Below, in pieces: positions 34,096 through 42,515 of a DNA stretch of 64,000 bases. Within the stretch, counting starts at the first letter, position 1. Each line of letters begins with the position of its first letter. Source of the DNA: Phycisphaeraceae bacterium (lineage in GTDB: Bacteria > Planctomycetota > Phycisphaerae > Phycisphaerales > UBA1924); assembly GCA_026128865.1 (NCBI GenBank), contig JAHCJE010000002.1, positions 1 through 64,000 on the forward strand, in the 5' to 3' direction. The notes under the pieces are model-generated. The model was not told the origin of the DNA and did no database searches. It worked only from the letters and a program-made list of their open reading frames with translations. Position numbers and translations under genes: made by a program.

Positions 34096-35364
34096 ATGAA
34101 TCGCATCCGCAGGTGTGCGTGTGTCCCGATCGTCGCGGCTGCCTTGCTCGCGTGCGCGTGGCTTGGCTTTGGCCCGCTCCCTGGGGCATACGCCGCCGAC
34201 CGTGTCGTTCTGAAGGACGGTCGCGTGTTCGAGGGCGAGATCATCCGCGAGGCGGCGGGTGCCGTGTGGATCAGGGTTACGGTGTCCGGGATCGAGCGGA
34301 CGGAGTTCTTCGGTCCTGCGGACATCGCGAGCGTGGAGCGTTCGCCGGATGCGCCTGCGGTTGCGTCGGTCGACCCGGTGCGCATTCCTGACGGCTCGGC
34401 GAAGTCCAGCCCTCGTACTCCCGGGGTGAAGCGGGCGGCGGTGCTCACTCTCGAGGGCATGGTCGGCACCCAGTTCTCGCACAAGCCGCTGAAGGAAGCG
34501 ATCCCCATGCTCGAGGAGGAGGGGGTCGACGTGGTGGTCTTCAAGATCAACTCGGGCGGCGGCCTGCTGTACGAACTGTCGTTCCTGCAGGACGTGATCC
34601 ACGACGAGTACAAGCCCAAGTTCCACGTCGTGGCGTGGATCGAGTCGGCGATCTCGGCGGCGGCGATGACGGCGCACGTGATCGAGGAGATCTACTTCAT
34701 GCCCCAGGGCAACTACGGCGCGTGCACGGGGTATTCCGGTGCGCTCGTCGCCATGAAGGACCGCGGGCTTGAGGAAGTGCTGTACATGATGGAGAAGGTG
34801 TCCGCCAAGGGGCAGCACCACCCGGCGATCATGCGTTCGATGCAGATCGACGACCCGCTCTCGTGCACGATCAAGCCCAACGGCGACGTGGAGTGGTACA
34901 ACACGGAGGAAGGGGATTTCCTGGTGAACCCGAGGGGTCGCATCCTGACGTTCGACGCCGGTGACGCGATTCGTTTCAAGTTCGCGAAGGGTCAGGCGTC
35001 GACGATCGATGAACTCGGCCGGCAACTGGGCTATGCCGAACTCGAGTGGGTGGGCGAGACCGTGCCCGGCGTTCCATTCCCGGTTAGCAAGGCGGAGAAG
35101 CACCAGCGGGACTGGCGCAGGAGCATGAGCGAGGCGGAGAACAATCTTCAGGCGAACTATGCGAAGTACCAGATCTCGATCGCGAACGCACGTGCGGCGC
35201 GGGACGATCGTGAGCGTGGCGCGTTCGTCGGCAAGGCGCAGCGTGAGCTGGCGATCATCGAGGCGGCGTTCAAGAAGCACCCGATTCTGGGGCTGTTCAC
35301 GGGGATCGATGACGAGTGGTTCGAGGCCCAGAAGCGATTGCTGCGCGAGCTGCGGCGGCGCTGA
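34096..35364 (+). CDS. Secreted ClpP/SppA-fold putative serine peptidase
   Basis: 422 residues. ATG 34096 is preferred: AGAGGA lies five to six bases upstream and a signal peptide with AYAAD processing site follows at 1-34. The same small beta domain as in the upstream paralogue comes first (DRVVLKDGRVFEGEIIRE). The ClpP-like domain has INSGGGLLYE (oxyanion-type turn, about 151-160) and WIESAISAAAMTAHVIEEIYF, where Ser184 or Ser187 could be the nucleophile as in SppA/NfeD proteases. A Lys/Glu-rich helical region ends the protein. An intrinsic terminator follows at 35398-35427. Confidence 0.75.
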   Translation: MNRIRRCACVPIVAAALLACAWLGFGPLPGAYAADRVVLKDGRVFEGEIIREAAGAVWIRVTVSGIERTEFFGPADIASVERSPDAPAVASVDPVRIPDGSAKSSPRTPGVKRAAVLTLEGMVGTQFSHKPLKEAIPMLEEEGVDVVVFKINSGGGLLYELSFLQDVIHDEYKPKFHVVAWIESAISAAAMTAHVIEEIYFMPQGNYGACTGYSGALVAMKDRGLEEVLYMMEKVSAKGQHHPAIMRSMQIDDPLSCTIKPNGDVEWYNTEEGDFLVNPRGRILTFDAGDAIRFKFAKGQASTIDELGRQLGYAELEWVGETVPGVPFPVSKAEKHQRDWRRSMSEAENNLQANYAKYQISIANARAARDDRERGAFVGKAQRELAIIEAAFKKHPILGLFTGIDDEWFEAQKRLLRELRRR

Positions 35365-35397
35365 GGGGCGTCGGATCCTGGAACCAGACGAGGGGGA

Positions 35398-35427
35398 GGC
35401 CCCGGACGCAGGTCCGGGGCCTTTCTT
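35398..35427 (+). terminator. Rho-independent terminator
   Basis: GGCCCCGGAC, loop GCAG, GTCCGGGGCC: a perfect 10-bp stem followed by TTTCTT. It lies 33 bases after the stop of the peptidase gene and before the pepF promoter box. Confidence 0.9.
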
Positions 35428-35438
35428 GTGCGCCCCGC

Positions 35439-35444
35439 TATGAT
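35439..35444 (+). promoter_or_regulatory. -10-like element TATGAT of pepF
   Basis: TATGAT directly follows the terminator and lies 36 bases before the pepF ATG, a normal leader length. A GGAGG site follows it. No clear -35 is seen. Confidence 0.45.
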
Positions 35445-35480
35445 GCCGCCCCATCAGGACCGACACGGAGGCAGACGCCG

Positions 35481-37229
35481 ATGCAGACCGTTGTTCGCAC
35501 CGATTTCGTTCCCGCCGACCTGGATGCAACGCGGTGGGAGAACGTGGAGTCTTACTTCCGCGCGCTGCTGGAGCGTCCGGTGGAGTCGGCATCGGACCTC
35601 GATCGGTGGCTGATCGACCGGGGCGAACTCGAGGCGGCCTGCCGCGAGGCCGAGGCGAACCTGTACATCACGATGACCTGCGACACCGAGAACCGCGAGG
35701 CGTCCGAGGCCTTCACCCGGTACATCGAGTCCGTGCCGCCGAGGATCAAGCCGGCGGCGTTCGAACTGGACAAGCGGCAGGTCGAACTCTTCGCCCGCTT
35801 CCCGCTGCCCGCCGAGCGCTACGGCGTGATCGAGCGCGACGTGCGGGCGGAGGTGGAACTCTTCCGCGAGGAGAACGTGCCGATCCAGACGGAACTGGAG
35901 AAACTGAGCCAGCGGTACCAGCAGATCACCGGGGCGATGACGGTGGTGTTCGAGGGCGAGGAGCGCACGCTGCCGCAGATGGGGCGGTACCAGGAGTCCA
36001 CGGACCGGGCGGTACGCGAGTCGGCGTGGCGGGCCGTCGCCGAGCGTCGCCTGCGCGACCGCGACGCGATCGACGAGACCTACGACGAGATGATCTCACG
36101 GCGCGACCGGATGGCGAAAAACGCCGGCTGCCCGACGTTCGTCGAGTACGCGTTTCGCTCGATGCGGCGCTTCGACTACACGCCGGAGGACTGTTTCGCG
36201 TTCCACCGGGCGTGCGAGGCGATCGTGGTGCCCTTCGCGCGCAGGCTGAACGCGGAGCGGCGCGCGTCGCTGGGCGTGGACCGTCTGCGCCCGTGGGACC
36301 TTGCGGTGGACGTGAAGGGCCGCGCGCCGCTGCGTCCGTTCGAGGGCGGTCGCGACCTGATGGCCAAGTCCGTGCGCGCGTTCGAGCGGCTGGACCCTCG
36401 ACTGGCGGCGATGCTCGCCGAACTGGGCGACGGGTCGAACACGCGCGGCGCGGCCGGCGGCGCGTGCCTGGACCTGGACAGCCGTCGCGGCAAGGCGCCC
36501 GGCGGGTACCAGTACATGCGGGATCGCTCGCGTGTGCCGTTCATCTTCATGAACGCCGCGGGCCTGCACCGCGACGTGGAGACGATGGTGCACGAGGCGG
36601 GTCATGCGTTCCATTCGATGCTGACACGCGACGAGCCGCTGCTGCACTACCGGCATTCGCCGATCGAGTTCGCCGAGGTGGCGAGCATGTCGATGGAACT
36701 GCTGACGATGCCCTACTGGGGCGGCGAGGATCGCGCGTTCTACCCGGACGACGAGGACGCCGCCCGCGCGCGCCGCCAGCAACTCGAAGGCTCCGTGGTG
36801 TTGCTGCCGTGGATCGCGACGATCGACGCCTTCCAGCACTGGGTCTACCGCCACCCCACGCACAGCCGCGAGCAACGGCTGGACCACTGGCTCGAACTCG
36901 ACGATCGCTTCGGCCCCGCGGTCTCGTGGGACGGTCTTGAGGAGGCGCGTCGCTGGACGTGGCAGCGCCAGCCGCACCTGTTCGGGCACGCGTTCTACTA
37001 CATCGAGTACGGCATCGCGCAACTCGGCGCGCTCCAGTTGTGGCTCACGTCGATCGAGCGGGGCGAGCGGGCCGCCATCGACGCCTATACCCGCGCCCTG
37101 AGCCTCGGCGGCTCGCGCCCGCTGCCGGAACTCTTCCGGGCCGCGGGACTGCGGTTCGACTTCGGCCCCGAGACGGTCAAGCGCATCGTCGAGCGCGTCG
37201 AGGCGGAACTCGAAAAACTGCCGAAGTGA
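35481..37229 (+). CDS. pepF: Oligoendopeptidase F, M3 family
   Basis: 582 residues. A cytoplasmic zinc metallopeptidase that degrades short peptides. The zinc site HEAGHAFHSML (HExxH) is near residue 373, with the third ligand in EFAEVASMSMELL. The substrate-binding GHAFYYIEYGIAQLGALQLW is near the C-terminus. GGAGG ten bases before ATG fixes the start. Length and all motifs are normal for the family, so the gene appears intact. Confidence 0.94.
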   Translation: MQTVVRTDFVPADLDATRWENVESYFRALLERPVESASDLDRWLIDRGELEAACREAEANLYITMTCDTENREASEAFTRYIESVPPRIKPAAFELDKRQVELFARFPLPAERYGVIERDVRAEVELFREENVPIQTELEKLSQRYQQITGAMTVVFEGEERTLPQMGRYQESTDRAVRESAWRAVAERRLRDRDAIDETYDEMISRRDRMAKNAGCPTFVEYAFRSMRRFDYTPEDCFAFHRACEAIVVPFARRLNAERRASLGVDRLRPWDLAVDVKGRAPLRPFEGGRDLMAKSVRAFERLDPRLAAMLAELGDGSNTRGAAGGACLDLDSRRGKAPGGYQYMRDRSRVPFIFMNAAGLHRDVETMVHEAGHAFHSMLTRDEPLLHYRHSPIEFAEVASMSMELLTMPYWGGEDRAFYPDDEDAARARRQQLEGSVVLLPWIATIDAFQHWVYRHPTHSREQRLDHWLELDDRFGPAVSWDGLEEARRWTWQRQPHLFGHAFYYIEYGIAQLGALQLWLTSIERGERAAIDAYTRALSLGGSRPLPELFRAAGLRFDFGPETVKRIVERVEAELEKLPK

Positions 37230-37521
37230 TCGCGCCCACCGGGACGCGGAGCACGCGACAGGCATGTCGAAATCCGTTTTTTTACCCAGCGCATCAGGCT
37301 GGCGTTCGTCGCGCCGACCGGTGAGCGGTCGGCCGCACTCGGGCCGGGACGCTCTTTTCTTCCCCACGCGGCGTGAGCGATGCCCCGCCCCGTCGCTGAA
37401 CACCCAGCCCGAACCCAGCACCGCCGGGCCGCCGAGCCGAGCGACGAGCCGTCCGATGCCGCGGGCGTTCCGCGGGCGGGTCGCACGCCGCCCCGATCGG
37501 CCACTCGAAAGGACCAGACCC

Positions 37522-38766
37522 ATGACCACGCAGCGCACCAACCGAACCGTCCGCTCGAACCGGCTTGTCCGCGCCGCGGCGATGCTCGTCGCCGCCGCCG
37601 GGATCGCGTTCTCGGCCGCCGCCGGCCCGGAGGATCAGGGCACGAAGTACCCGGTCGGGGTCACCATCGGGGACACTGAAGTGTCCGGCATCGTGGACTC
37701 GGGCGGGACGACGACGCTGTCGTACGAGGACGCGAAGAAACTGGGCCTGCTGGACGAGAACGGCGACCCGAAGAAGCCGGCCGACGGCTCGGTGTCGCTC
37801 GGCGGCACGGGCGGCGGCTCGGTCAAGTGCCACGTGTTCAACAAGGTCAAGATCAAGGTCCAGCCCAAGAACGCGGACGGGACGAACAACGGCCCCGCCC
37901 GCGAGATCGAGGTCAAGGTCTTCGTGCCCAAGAAGCCCTCGGAGCAGGAGGGCGACAACGACGCCGCCAAGGCCAGGAAGACCAACTCCGTCGTGACGAA
38001 GGTCGGCGCGAACGTCGCCGGCGCGACCATCGACGGCCACAAACTCGTGCTGAACGACAAGGAGACGGCCGATCCGAAGAAGAACGAGCGCAGCACCGGC
38101 TGGGTCCAGTTGAACCACCAGCCCCAGCAGCAGGCCCCCGTGCAGTTGGACGACAACTACGAGGACGAGATCATCGAGGAGACGAGTTTCGCGCTTCCGG
38201 CCCACCTCAACGGTCAGCCGGTCATGGCACGCATGATCGCGTCGCCTGTCTCGTGCATCTCGCAGCAACTCGCCATGGCCCTGGGCATCGTCCCCGTCGG
38301 GCAGGCCGAACTGGACTTCGCCAACCACTCCGCGCTCTTCACCGGCGGCCTGACGGACATGGTCCCGGACGCCCACCAGTCCGTCGTCTGCAACTACGGG
38401 CACGCCTTCGTCGAGATCATGACCGTTTTCGGGCCGCCCATCCACAACCAGCCGGTCGCCTTCTTCATCCTCCCCCCTTCCTTCCTGCCCGACCAGAACG
38501 CCGTCGTCCTCGGCGGCAACGCCTACATCCCGGAGAACCACTCCGGCTGGCTCGACAACGACACCGGCCTCTTCAACCTCATGCCGCTCATCGTGCCCTG
38601 CCCCGCGGACTTCAATGGTGACACGGTCGTCAACACGCTTGACGTGCTCGCCTTCCTGAACGCCTACACCAGCGGCGACCCGCGGGCCGACTTCAACGGC
38701 GACACCGTCGTCAACACGCTCGACGTGCTGGCCTTCCTCAACGCCTACAACGCCGGCTGCAACTGA
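37522..38766 (+). CDS. Secreted retropepsin-like protein with dockerin-like C-terminus
   Basis: 414 residues. ATG 37522 has AAAGGA nearby and is followed by a signal peptide (about 12-35). The first domain starts VGVTIGDTEVSGIVDSGGTTTLSYED. The VDSG at 58-61 sits like the DTG of retropepsin-type aspartic proteases. A second similar half (LNGQPVMARMIASPVSCISQQLA, about 230-250) has Ala-Ser-Pro where Asp-Thr-Gly is expected, so that lobe looks degenerate. The last 50 residues are two dockerin-like repeats (ADFNGDTVVNTLDVLAFLNAY twice) with calcium-loop Asp/Asn, ending in Gly-Cys-Asn. Protease activity is an inference from motif position only. Confidence 0.72.
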   Translation: MTTQRTNRTVRSNRLVRAAAMLVAAAGIAFSAAAGPEDQGTKYPVGVTIGDTEVSGIVDSGGTTTLSYEDAKKLGLLDENGDPKKPADGSVSLGGTGGGSVKCHVFNKVKIKVQPKNADGTNNGPAREIEVKVFVPKKPSEQEGDNDAAKARKTNSVVTKVGANVAGATIDGHKLVLNDKETADPKKNERSTGWVQLNHQPQQQAPVQLDDNYEDEIIEETSFALPAHLNGQPVMARMIASPVSCISQQLAMALGIVPVGQAELDFANHSALFTGGLTDMVPDAHQSVVCNYGHAFVEIMTVFGPPIHNQPVAFFILPPSFLPDQNAVVLGGNAYIPENHSGWLDNDTGLFNLMPLIVPCPADFNGDTVVNTLDVLAFLNAYTSGDPRADFNGDTVVNTLDVLAFLNAYNAGCN

Positions 38767-38792
38767 CGCCGGGCCGGTCCCCGACTCCGCAT

Positions 38793-38825
38793 GCGGCGGT
38801 CGCCCCACGGGCGGCCGCCGCTTTC
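38793..38825 (+). terminator. Intrinsic terminator after the 37522 gene
   Basis: GCGGCGGTCGCC, loop CCACG, GGCGGCCGCCGC: a 12-bp stem with one G-T wobble, then TTTCC. It lies 26 bases after the stop. Confidence 0.7.
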
Positions 38826-38876
38826 CATGGGTTCACGAGAGTTTGCGGGGCGCGGGAGTTGGTGTCGCGCACTAGC

Positions 38877-38892
38877 GCGGGCTGAAGCCCGC
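38877..38892. repeat. REP-like hairpin GCGGGCT-GA-AGCCCGC
   Basis: A perfect 7-bp palindrome with a two-base loop, flanked by CACTAGC and GGCTC. The motif resembles a short palindrome I know to be scattered in many planctomycete genomes; only one copy is seen here. Confidence 0.5.
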
Positions 38893-38894
38893 GG

Positions 38895-38942
38895 CTCTGA
38901 GACCTGCTCTGAGATCTGCTCTGAGATCTGCTCTGAGATCCG
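38895..38942. repeat. 12-bp tandem repeat, four units
   Basis: Units CTCTGAGACCTG, CTCTGAGATCTG, CTCTGAGATCTG and CTCTGAGATCCG follow each other without gaps. The period of 12 keeps any reading frame open, and it borders the REP-like hairpin. Confidence 0.9.
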
Positions 38943-39080
38943 GGCGCGACGCGAGGGGCTTGGTCGTTGATGAACCTGTAATTTCGCGTTTCGCGTGAGA
39001 GCCGGCGGGCTGGATCGCTGATGAACCGAGGGCGGGACCGGCCCGGCACGCGAACGCACCACGAGAACGAGGAGCCTCCC

Positions 39081-40088
39081 ATGTCCACGAAGCCCGCCCG
39101 GACCGGCCCGAGCCGCCTGCTCGCCGCCTTCGCCGTCGCCGCGTCTGCCCTTGCCGCCCACGCCCAGACCGACGTGCCGCGCGGGGGCGCGGAGGTCAAG
39201 GTCGGCGCTGGCAGTTCGCAGACCATCGTGAAGGTCCGCAACACCACCGGCCAGAAGGCCGAGGACGTCACCATCGGCCTGGAGGGCGTCGGCAAGACCG
39301 GCACGCTCATCAAGGAGGCCGACGTGCTCGACCGCGTCGACGACCGCGTCGACGACGACGGCGACGGGGTGCTCCAGGACGGTGAGAACGACACCGTCGT
39401 CGATCCAGCCGACACCGTCGCCAAGTGCATTCTCAAAAGCCCCGGCTCCTTCGCCGACGGCGAGACCATCGAGATCAAGATCATCTTCACCGGCAAGACG
39501 CCCGAGGGCGCGCAACTGCGCATCAAGTTCTCCACCGAGCGCGACGGCGTCCACTACGACATGCTCTCCGTCGCACCGCTCGGCGACGGCGACACGGGAG
39601 TCGTCGAGGTCACCACCGGCGCGGCACAGATCGCCACGGGTGTCGTGAACGCCGGGCACGAGCCTATCGCCGGCCTGATGCTCAACAGCCGCGAGCCGTA
39701 CTTCGACCCTTACATGCCTCCATATTGCTCGATCGACCGCCCCGGCGAGTCGTGGATGGACGCCGATGGGACTCTGCGCATCGCCTTTGACGCACCGGTG
39801 CTTCCCGGCGAGGCGGTGGGCATCTACCTGATCCTCCCGGTGCCCGTCCTTTCGGAGCAGGAGGCGTTCAAGATCGACCTTCGCCCGTGGATGCCGTGGT
39901 GGTGCGTCGCCGACTTCAACCGCGACGGCGTGGTCAACACCCTCGACGTGCTCGCCTTCCTCAACGCCTACGCCGCGGGCGACGCCAGCGCGGACATCAA
40001 CCGCGACGGCGTCATCAACACGCTGGACGTCCTCGCCTTCCTGAACGCCTACACCGCCGGCTGCGAATGCCCCGACGGCTGCGACTGA
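39081..40088 (+). CDS. Secreted protein with dockerin-like C-terminus
   Basis: 335 residues with a signal peptide (about 10-32, ending AHAQ). The central part has no recognised domain; it is beta-rich, and a DDDGDGVLQDGEND segment near residue 95 looks like a calcium-binding loop. The C-terminus has two dockerin-like repeats (ADFNRDGVVNTLDVLAFLNAY and ADINRDGVINTLDVLAFLNAY) and then CECPDGCD. The repeats are almost the same as those of the upstream gene, so both proteins probably share a sorting or anchoring route. A strong GC hairpin without a T-tract follows (about 40118-40148). Confidence 0.75.
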   Translation: MSTKPARTGPSRLLAAFAVAASALAAHAQTDVPRGGAEVKVGAGSSQTIVKVRNTTGQKAEDVTIGLEGVGKTGTLIKEADVLDRVDDRVDDDGDGVLQDGENDTVVDPADTVAKCILKSPGSFADGETIEIKIIFTGKTPEGAQLRIKFSTERDGVHYDMLSVAPLGDGDTGVVEVTTGAAQIATGVVNAGHEPIAGLMLNSREPYFDPYMPPYCSIDRPGESWMDADGTLRIAFDAPVLPGEAVGIYLILPVPVLSEQEAFKIDLRPWMPWWCVADFNRDGVVNTLDVLAFLNAYAAGDASADINRDGVINTLDVLAFLNAYTAGCECPDGCD

Positions 40089-40169
40089 GCGCTCGCGGCA
40101 CAACCGGGTTCCCCACACGCGGCGGCCGCTCTCCGGAGCGGCCGTCGCCGCGCGCGCTCGTGCTCCCGC

Positions 40170-40175
40170 TATCCT
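40170..40175 (+). promoter_or_regulatory. -10-like element TATCCT of the decarboxylase gene
   Basis: TATCCT is seven bases before ATG 40183, which would put transcription start at the start codon. No Shine-Dalgarno is visible. Confidence 0.4.
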
Positions 40176-40182
40176 GCACGCC

Positions 40183-41760
40183 ATGGACGAGTCGGCGAAC
40201 CCGCGGCCGCCGCACATGACCCCGGACGAGTTCCGCGCCCTCGGCCACCGGATGGTCGATCTCGCCGCGGACTACATGCGCACGGTCGAGCGACGACCCG
40301 TGCTCTCGGCCGACCGCCCGGGCGACCTGCTGACACGCCTGCCGGAGCATCCGCCCGAGCACCGCGGCGGCGCGAGCGAATGGGACGAGGTGCTGCGCGA
40401 CGTTGAGTCGCTCATCATCCCCGGCCTCACGCACTGGCAGCACCCGTCGTTCTTCGGCTACTTCCCGTGCAACGCCAGCGGGCCGGGCATCCTGGGCGAA
40501 CTGCTGAGCGCGGGACTCGGCGTGCAGGGCATGCTCTGGCAGACAAGCCCCGCATGCACCGAACTCGAAACCCGCATGATGGACTGGTGCGCCGAACTCT
40601 TCGGCCTGCCGGACTGCTTCCGCTCGACGGCCGACAACGACGGGCTGGGCGGCGGTGGCGTCATCCAGGGCACGGCGAGCGAGGCCGCGCTCGTCGCCCT
40701 CGTCGCGGCGCGCCAGAAGTGGCGGCGTCTGCGCGCCGAGCGAACGCCCGCCGGCGCTGACGCCGAGATCGGCCTGGCCGAGTTGGCCATCGAGAGGCCC
40801 TTCGCGGTCATCGCGTCCGAGGCGGCGCACTCGTCGATCGCCAAGGCCGCGATGGTCGCGGGCCTCGCCGACGGCCCGGAGGACGACGACCGACTGTGGA
40901 GTGTGCCGACCGATGCTCGCGGGGCGATGGACCTGGGCGCACTGCGTGCCGTCCTCGACGAGCGGCTCGGTCTTCCCGGAGCGCCAGCGCCGCTCGCCGT
41001 CGTCGCCACTGTCGGCACAACGGGCGTGGGCGCGGTTGATCCGATCGCCGACCTTGTGCGCACGCTGGACGACGCCTGGCAGGCCGCGCTCGGTCGCCCC
41101 TTCGACGCCTGGCTGCACGTGGACGCGGCGTGGGCGGGGAGCGCGCTCGTCTGCCCCGAGCATCGCGGGATGATCGGCGGCGTCGAGCGAGCCGACTCGA
41201 TCACCATCAACCCGCACAAATGGCTGCTCACGAACTTCGACTGCAACCTCTTCTGGACCCGCGACCGGCGCGACCTGATCGACGCCATGAGCGTGACGCC
41301 CGAATACCTGCGGAACTCGGCGTCGGAGTCCGGCGGCGTGATCGACTACCGCGACTGGCAGGTTCCGCTGGGCCGGCGCTTCCGGTCCCTGAAACTGTGG
41401 TTCGTGATCCGGCACTACGGGGCCGAGGGCCTGCGCGCGCACATCCGGGAGCACTGCCGGATCGCTGGGTTGTTCGAGCGATGGGTGGGGCGCGACGCGC
41501 GGTTCGAGATGCCGGTGCCTCGCTCGTTCGGGCTGGTGTGCTTCCGCCTGCGGGGCGACGACCGGGCGACGCGCGACCTGCTCGACCGGGTGAACGCGAC
41601 GGGCCGGGCGTTCCTGACGCACACGACCTTCGCCGCTCCAGGCGAACCGCCTCGGCTGCTTGCCCGGATGGCGATCGGGGCGACGGTTACCGAGGAACGC
41701 CACGTCCGCGAGGCCTGGCGGCTGATCCAATCCACGGCGGACGGGATCACGCTACCCTGA
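40183..41760 (+). CDS. PLP-dependent aromatic-L-amino-acid-type decarboxylase
   Basis: 525 residues, group II decarboxylase family. The N-terminal swapped domain shows HWQHPSFFGYFP, and GTASEAALVALVAAR binds the cofactor phosphate. DAWLHVDAAWAGSA gives the Asp that contacts the pyridine nitrogen, and NPHKWLLTNFDC carries the Lys that binds PLP. The whole protein aligns by eye with dopa/tryptophan decarboxylases. The actual amino-acid substrate cannot be told. It is convergent with no other gene and stands alone between the dockerin genes and a lipoprotein. Confidence 0.92.
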   Translation: MDESANPRPPHMTPDEFRALGHRMVDLAADYMRTVERRPVLSADRPGDLLTRLPEHPPEHRGGASEWDEVLRDVESLIIPGLTHWQHPSFFGYFPCNASGPGILGELLSAGLGVQGMLWQTSPACTELETRMMDWCAELFGLPDCFRSTADNDGLGGGGVIQGTASEAALVALVAARQKWRRLRAERTPAGADAEIGLAELAIERPFAVIASEAAHSSIAKAAMVAGLADGPEDDDRLWSVPTDARGAMDLGALRAVLDERLGLPGAPAPLAVVATVGTTGVGAVDPIADLVRTLDDAWQAALGRPFDAWLHVDAAWAGSALVCPEHRGMIGGVERADSITINPHKWLLTNFDCNLFWTRDRRDLIDAMSVTPEYLRNSASESGGVIDYRDWQVPLGRRFRSLKLWFVIRHYGAEGLRAHIREHCRIAGLFERWVGRDARFEMPVPRSFGLVCFRLRGDDRATRDLLDRVNATGRAFLTHTTFAAPGEPPRLLARMAIGATVTEERHVREAWRLIQSTADGITLP

Positions 41761-41787
41761 GGTCTGCGCACTCGGTGATCGCCGACC

Positions 41788-42429
41788 ATGGACGCCATGC
41801 ATCATCCCGCATCACATTCACGGCTTCAGCGCTCGTGCCGCGCCATGCTCCGGCGTTTTTGTTGGTTGTGTGCTGCCGTGGCGGGCCTCCTGGTCGCGTC
41901 CGGGTGTACGACGCCGAAGAGCGGGGGCGTGTTCGCGGTTCCTGCGGGGGCGTACGGCGAGGCGATCGACGCGACGCGCGACGCGCTGCGGGACTACCGC
42001 TTCAACCTCGAGCGAGTCGACGCGGCGGCAGGTGTCGTGACGACGGCGGGGAAGTGGTCGAGCGGGCTAGCGACGCCGTGGGATGCGGAGCAGTCTTCGA
42101 TCGATCAGGAGTGGGACGACACGATGAATCGCCAGCAGCGGCGAGTCCGCGTGACGTTCTCGCCCGCCGATGGCCGTGCGGCGGACGATCTCCGTCTGCT
42201 TGCCTCGCCGCTGGTGGGGCGGGTCGAGGTCACGGTTTACCGGCTTCACCGGCAGGGGTGGCGTCTGGAGAGCGAGGCTGTTGGTCGGAGCCGTCGTGCG
42301 TTGGATCCGGAACTCGGGCGGTCGCAGGGTTCTCGGTACCTGGTGCCGATGACGCGTGATGAGGGGCTTGAAGCCCGGATCGCGGAGGCGGTTGCGAGGC
42401 GTATGCAGGTCGGGGCTTTGTCCGAGTGA
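41788..42429 (+). CDS. Probable lipoprotein, function unknown
   Basis: 213 residues. The N-terminus has a basic stretch, a hydrophobic helix and a lipobox LLVASGC (Cys about 40), so export and lipid attachment are likely. A later start at 41845 (MLRRF) would give a more normal signal length of about 20 residues. The mature part contains YGEAIDATRDALRDYRFNLERVDAAAGVVTT, which resembles lipoproteins that sense or shape the envelope, but I cannot assign a family. It is convergent with the HDOD gene. Confidence 0.7.
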   Translation: MDAMHHPASHSRLQRSCRAMLRRFCWLCAAVAGLLVASGCTTPKSGGVFAVPAGAYGEAIDATRDALRDYRFNLERVDAAAGVVTTAGKWSSGLATPWDAEQSSIDQEWDDTMNRQQRRVRVTFSPADGRAADDLRLLASPLVGRVEVTVYRLHRQGWRLESEAVGRSRRALDPELGRSQGSRYLVPMTRDEGLEARIAEAVARRMQVGALSE

Positions 42430-42431
42430 AG

Positions 42432-42467
42432 GTGGAAAAGGCGGCTGCATGTTCCCATACAGCCGCC
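42432..42467 (-). terminator. Intrinsic terminator of the HDOD gene
   Basis: Read on the minus strand: GGCGGCTGTATG, GGAA tetraloop, CATGCAGCCGCC, then TTTTCC. The stem is 12 bp with one wobble pair. It stands between the convergent lipoprotein and HDOD genes and has a T-tract only on the minus side. Confidence 0.85.
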
Positions 42468-42515
42468 CGGAGGGAGAAAGAGAGTTCGTTGCGGCGTTTC
42501 GAGAGCGCCGTCTCG

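Larger units (their letters stand above)
38767..39080. other. Intergenic region with terminator, REP-like hairpin and 12-bp tandem repeat
   Basis: About 314 bases between the two dockerin-tailed genes. It contains the hairpin at 38793-38825, a REP-like hairpin at 38877-38892, a 12-base tandem repeat at 38895-38942, and finally the Shine-Dalgarno region of the next gene. I see no gene in it. Confidence 0.7.

Noticed and set aside
30906-34619. 1237-residue open frame on the minus strand
   Set aside because: It spans the complements of murQ, the CCA enzyme and the ClpP-like genes, all clearly coding on plus. Its own sequence is Arg/His-rich and without motifs.
37256-37283. CGACA-GGCA-TGTCG hairpin and a T7 run after pepF as terminator
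   Set aside because: The stem is only five pairs and the T run starts seven bases later; too weak to list as a terminator.
40118-40148. Strong GC hairpin after the second dockerin gene as intrinsic terminator
   Set aside because: The stem is good, but no T-tract follows, only more GC; it might work with Rho.
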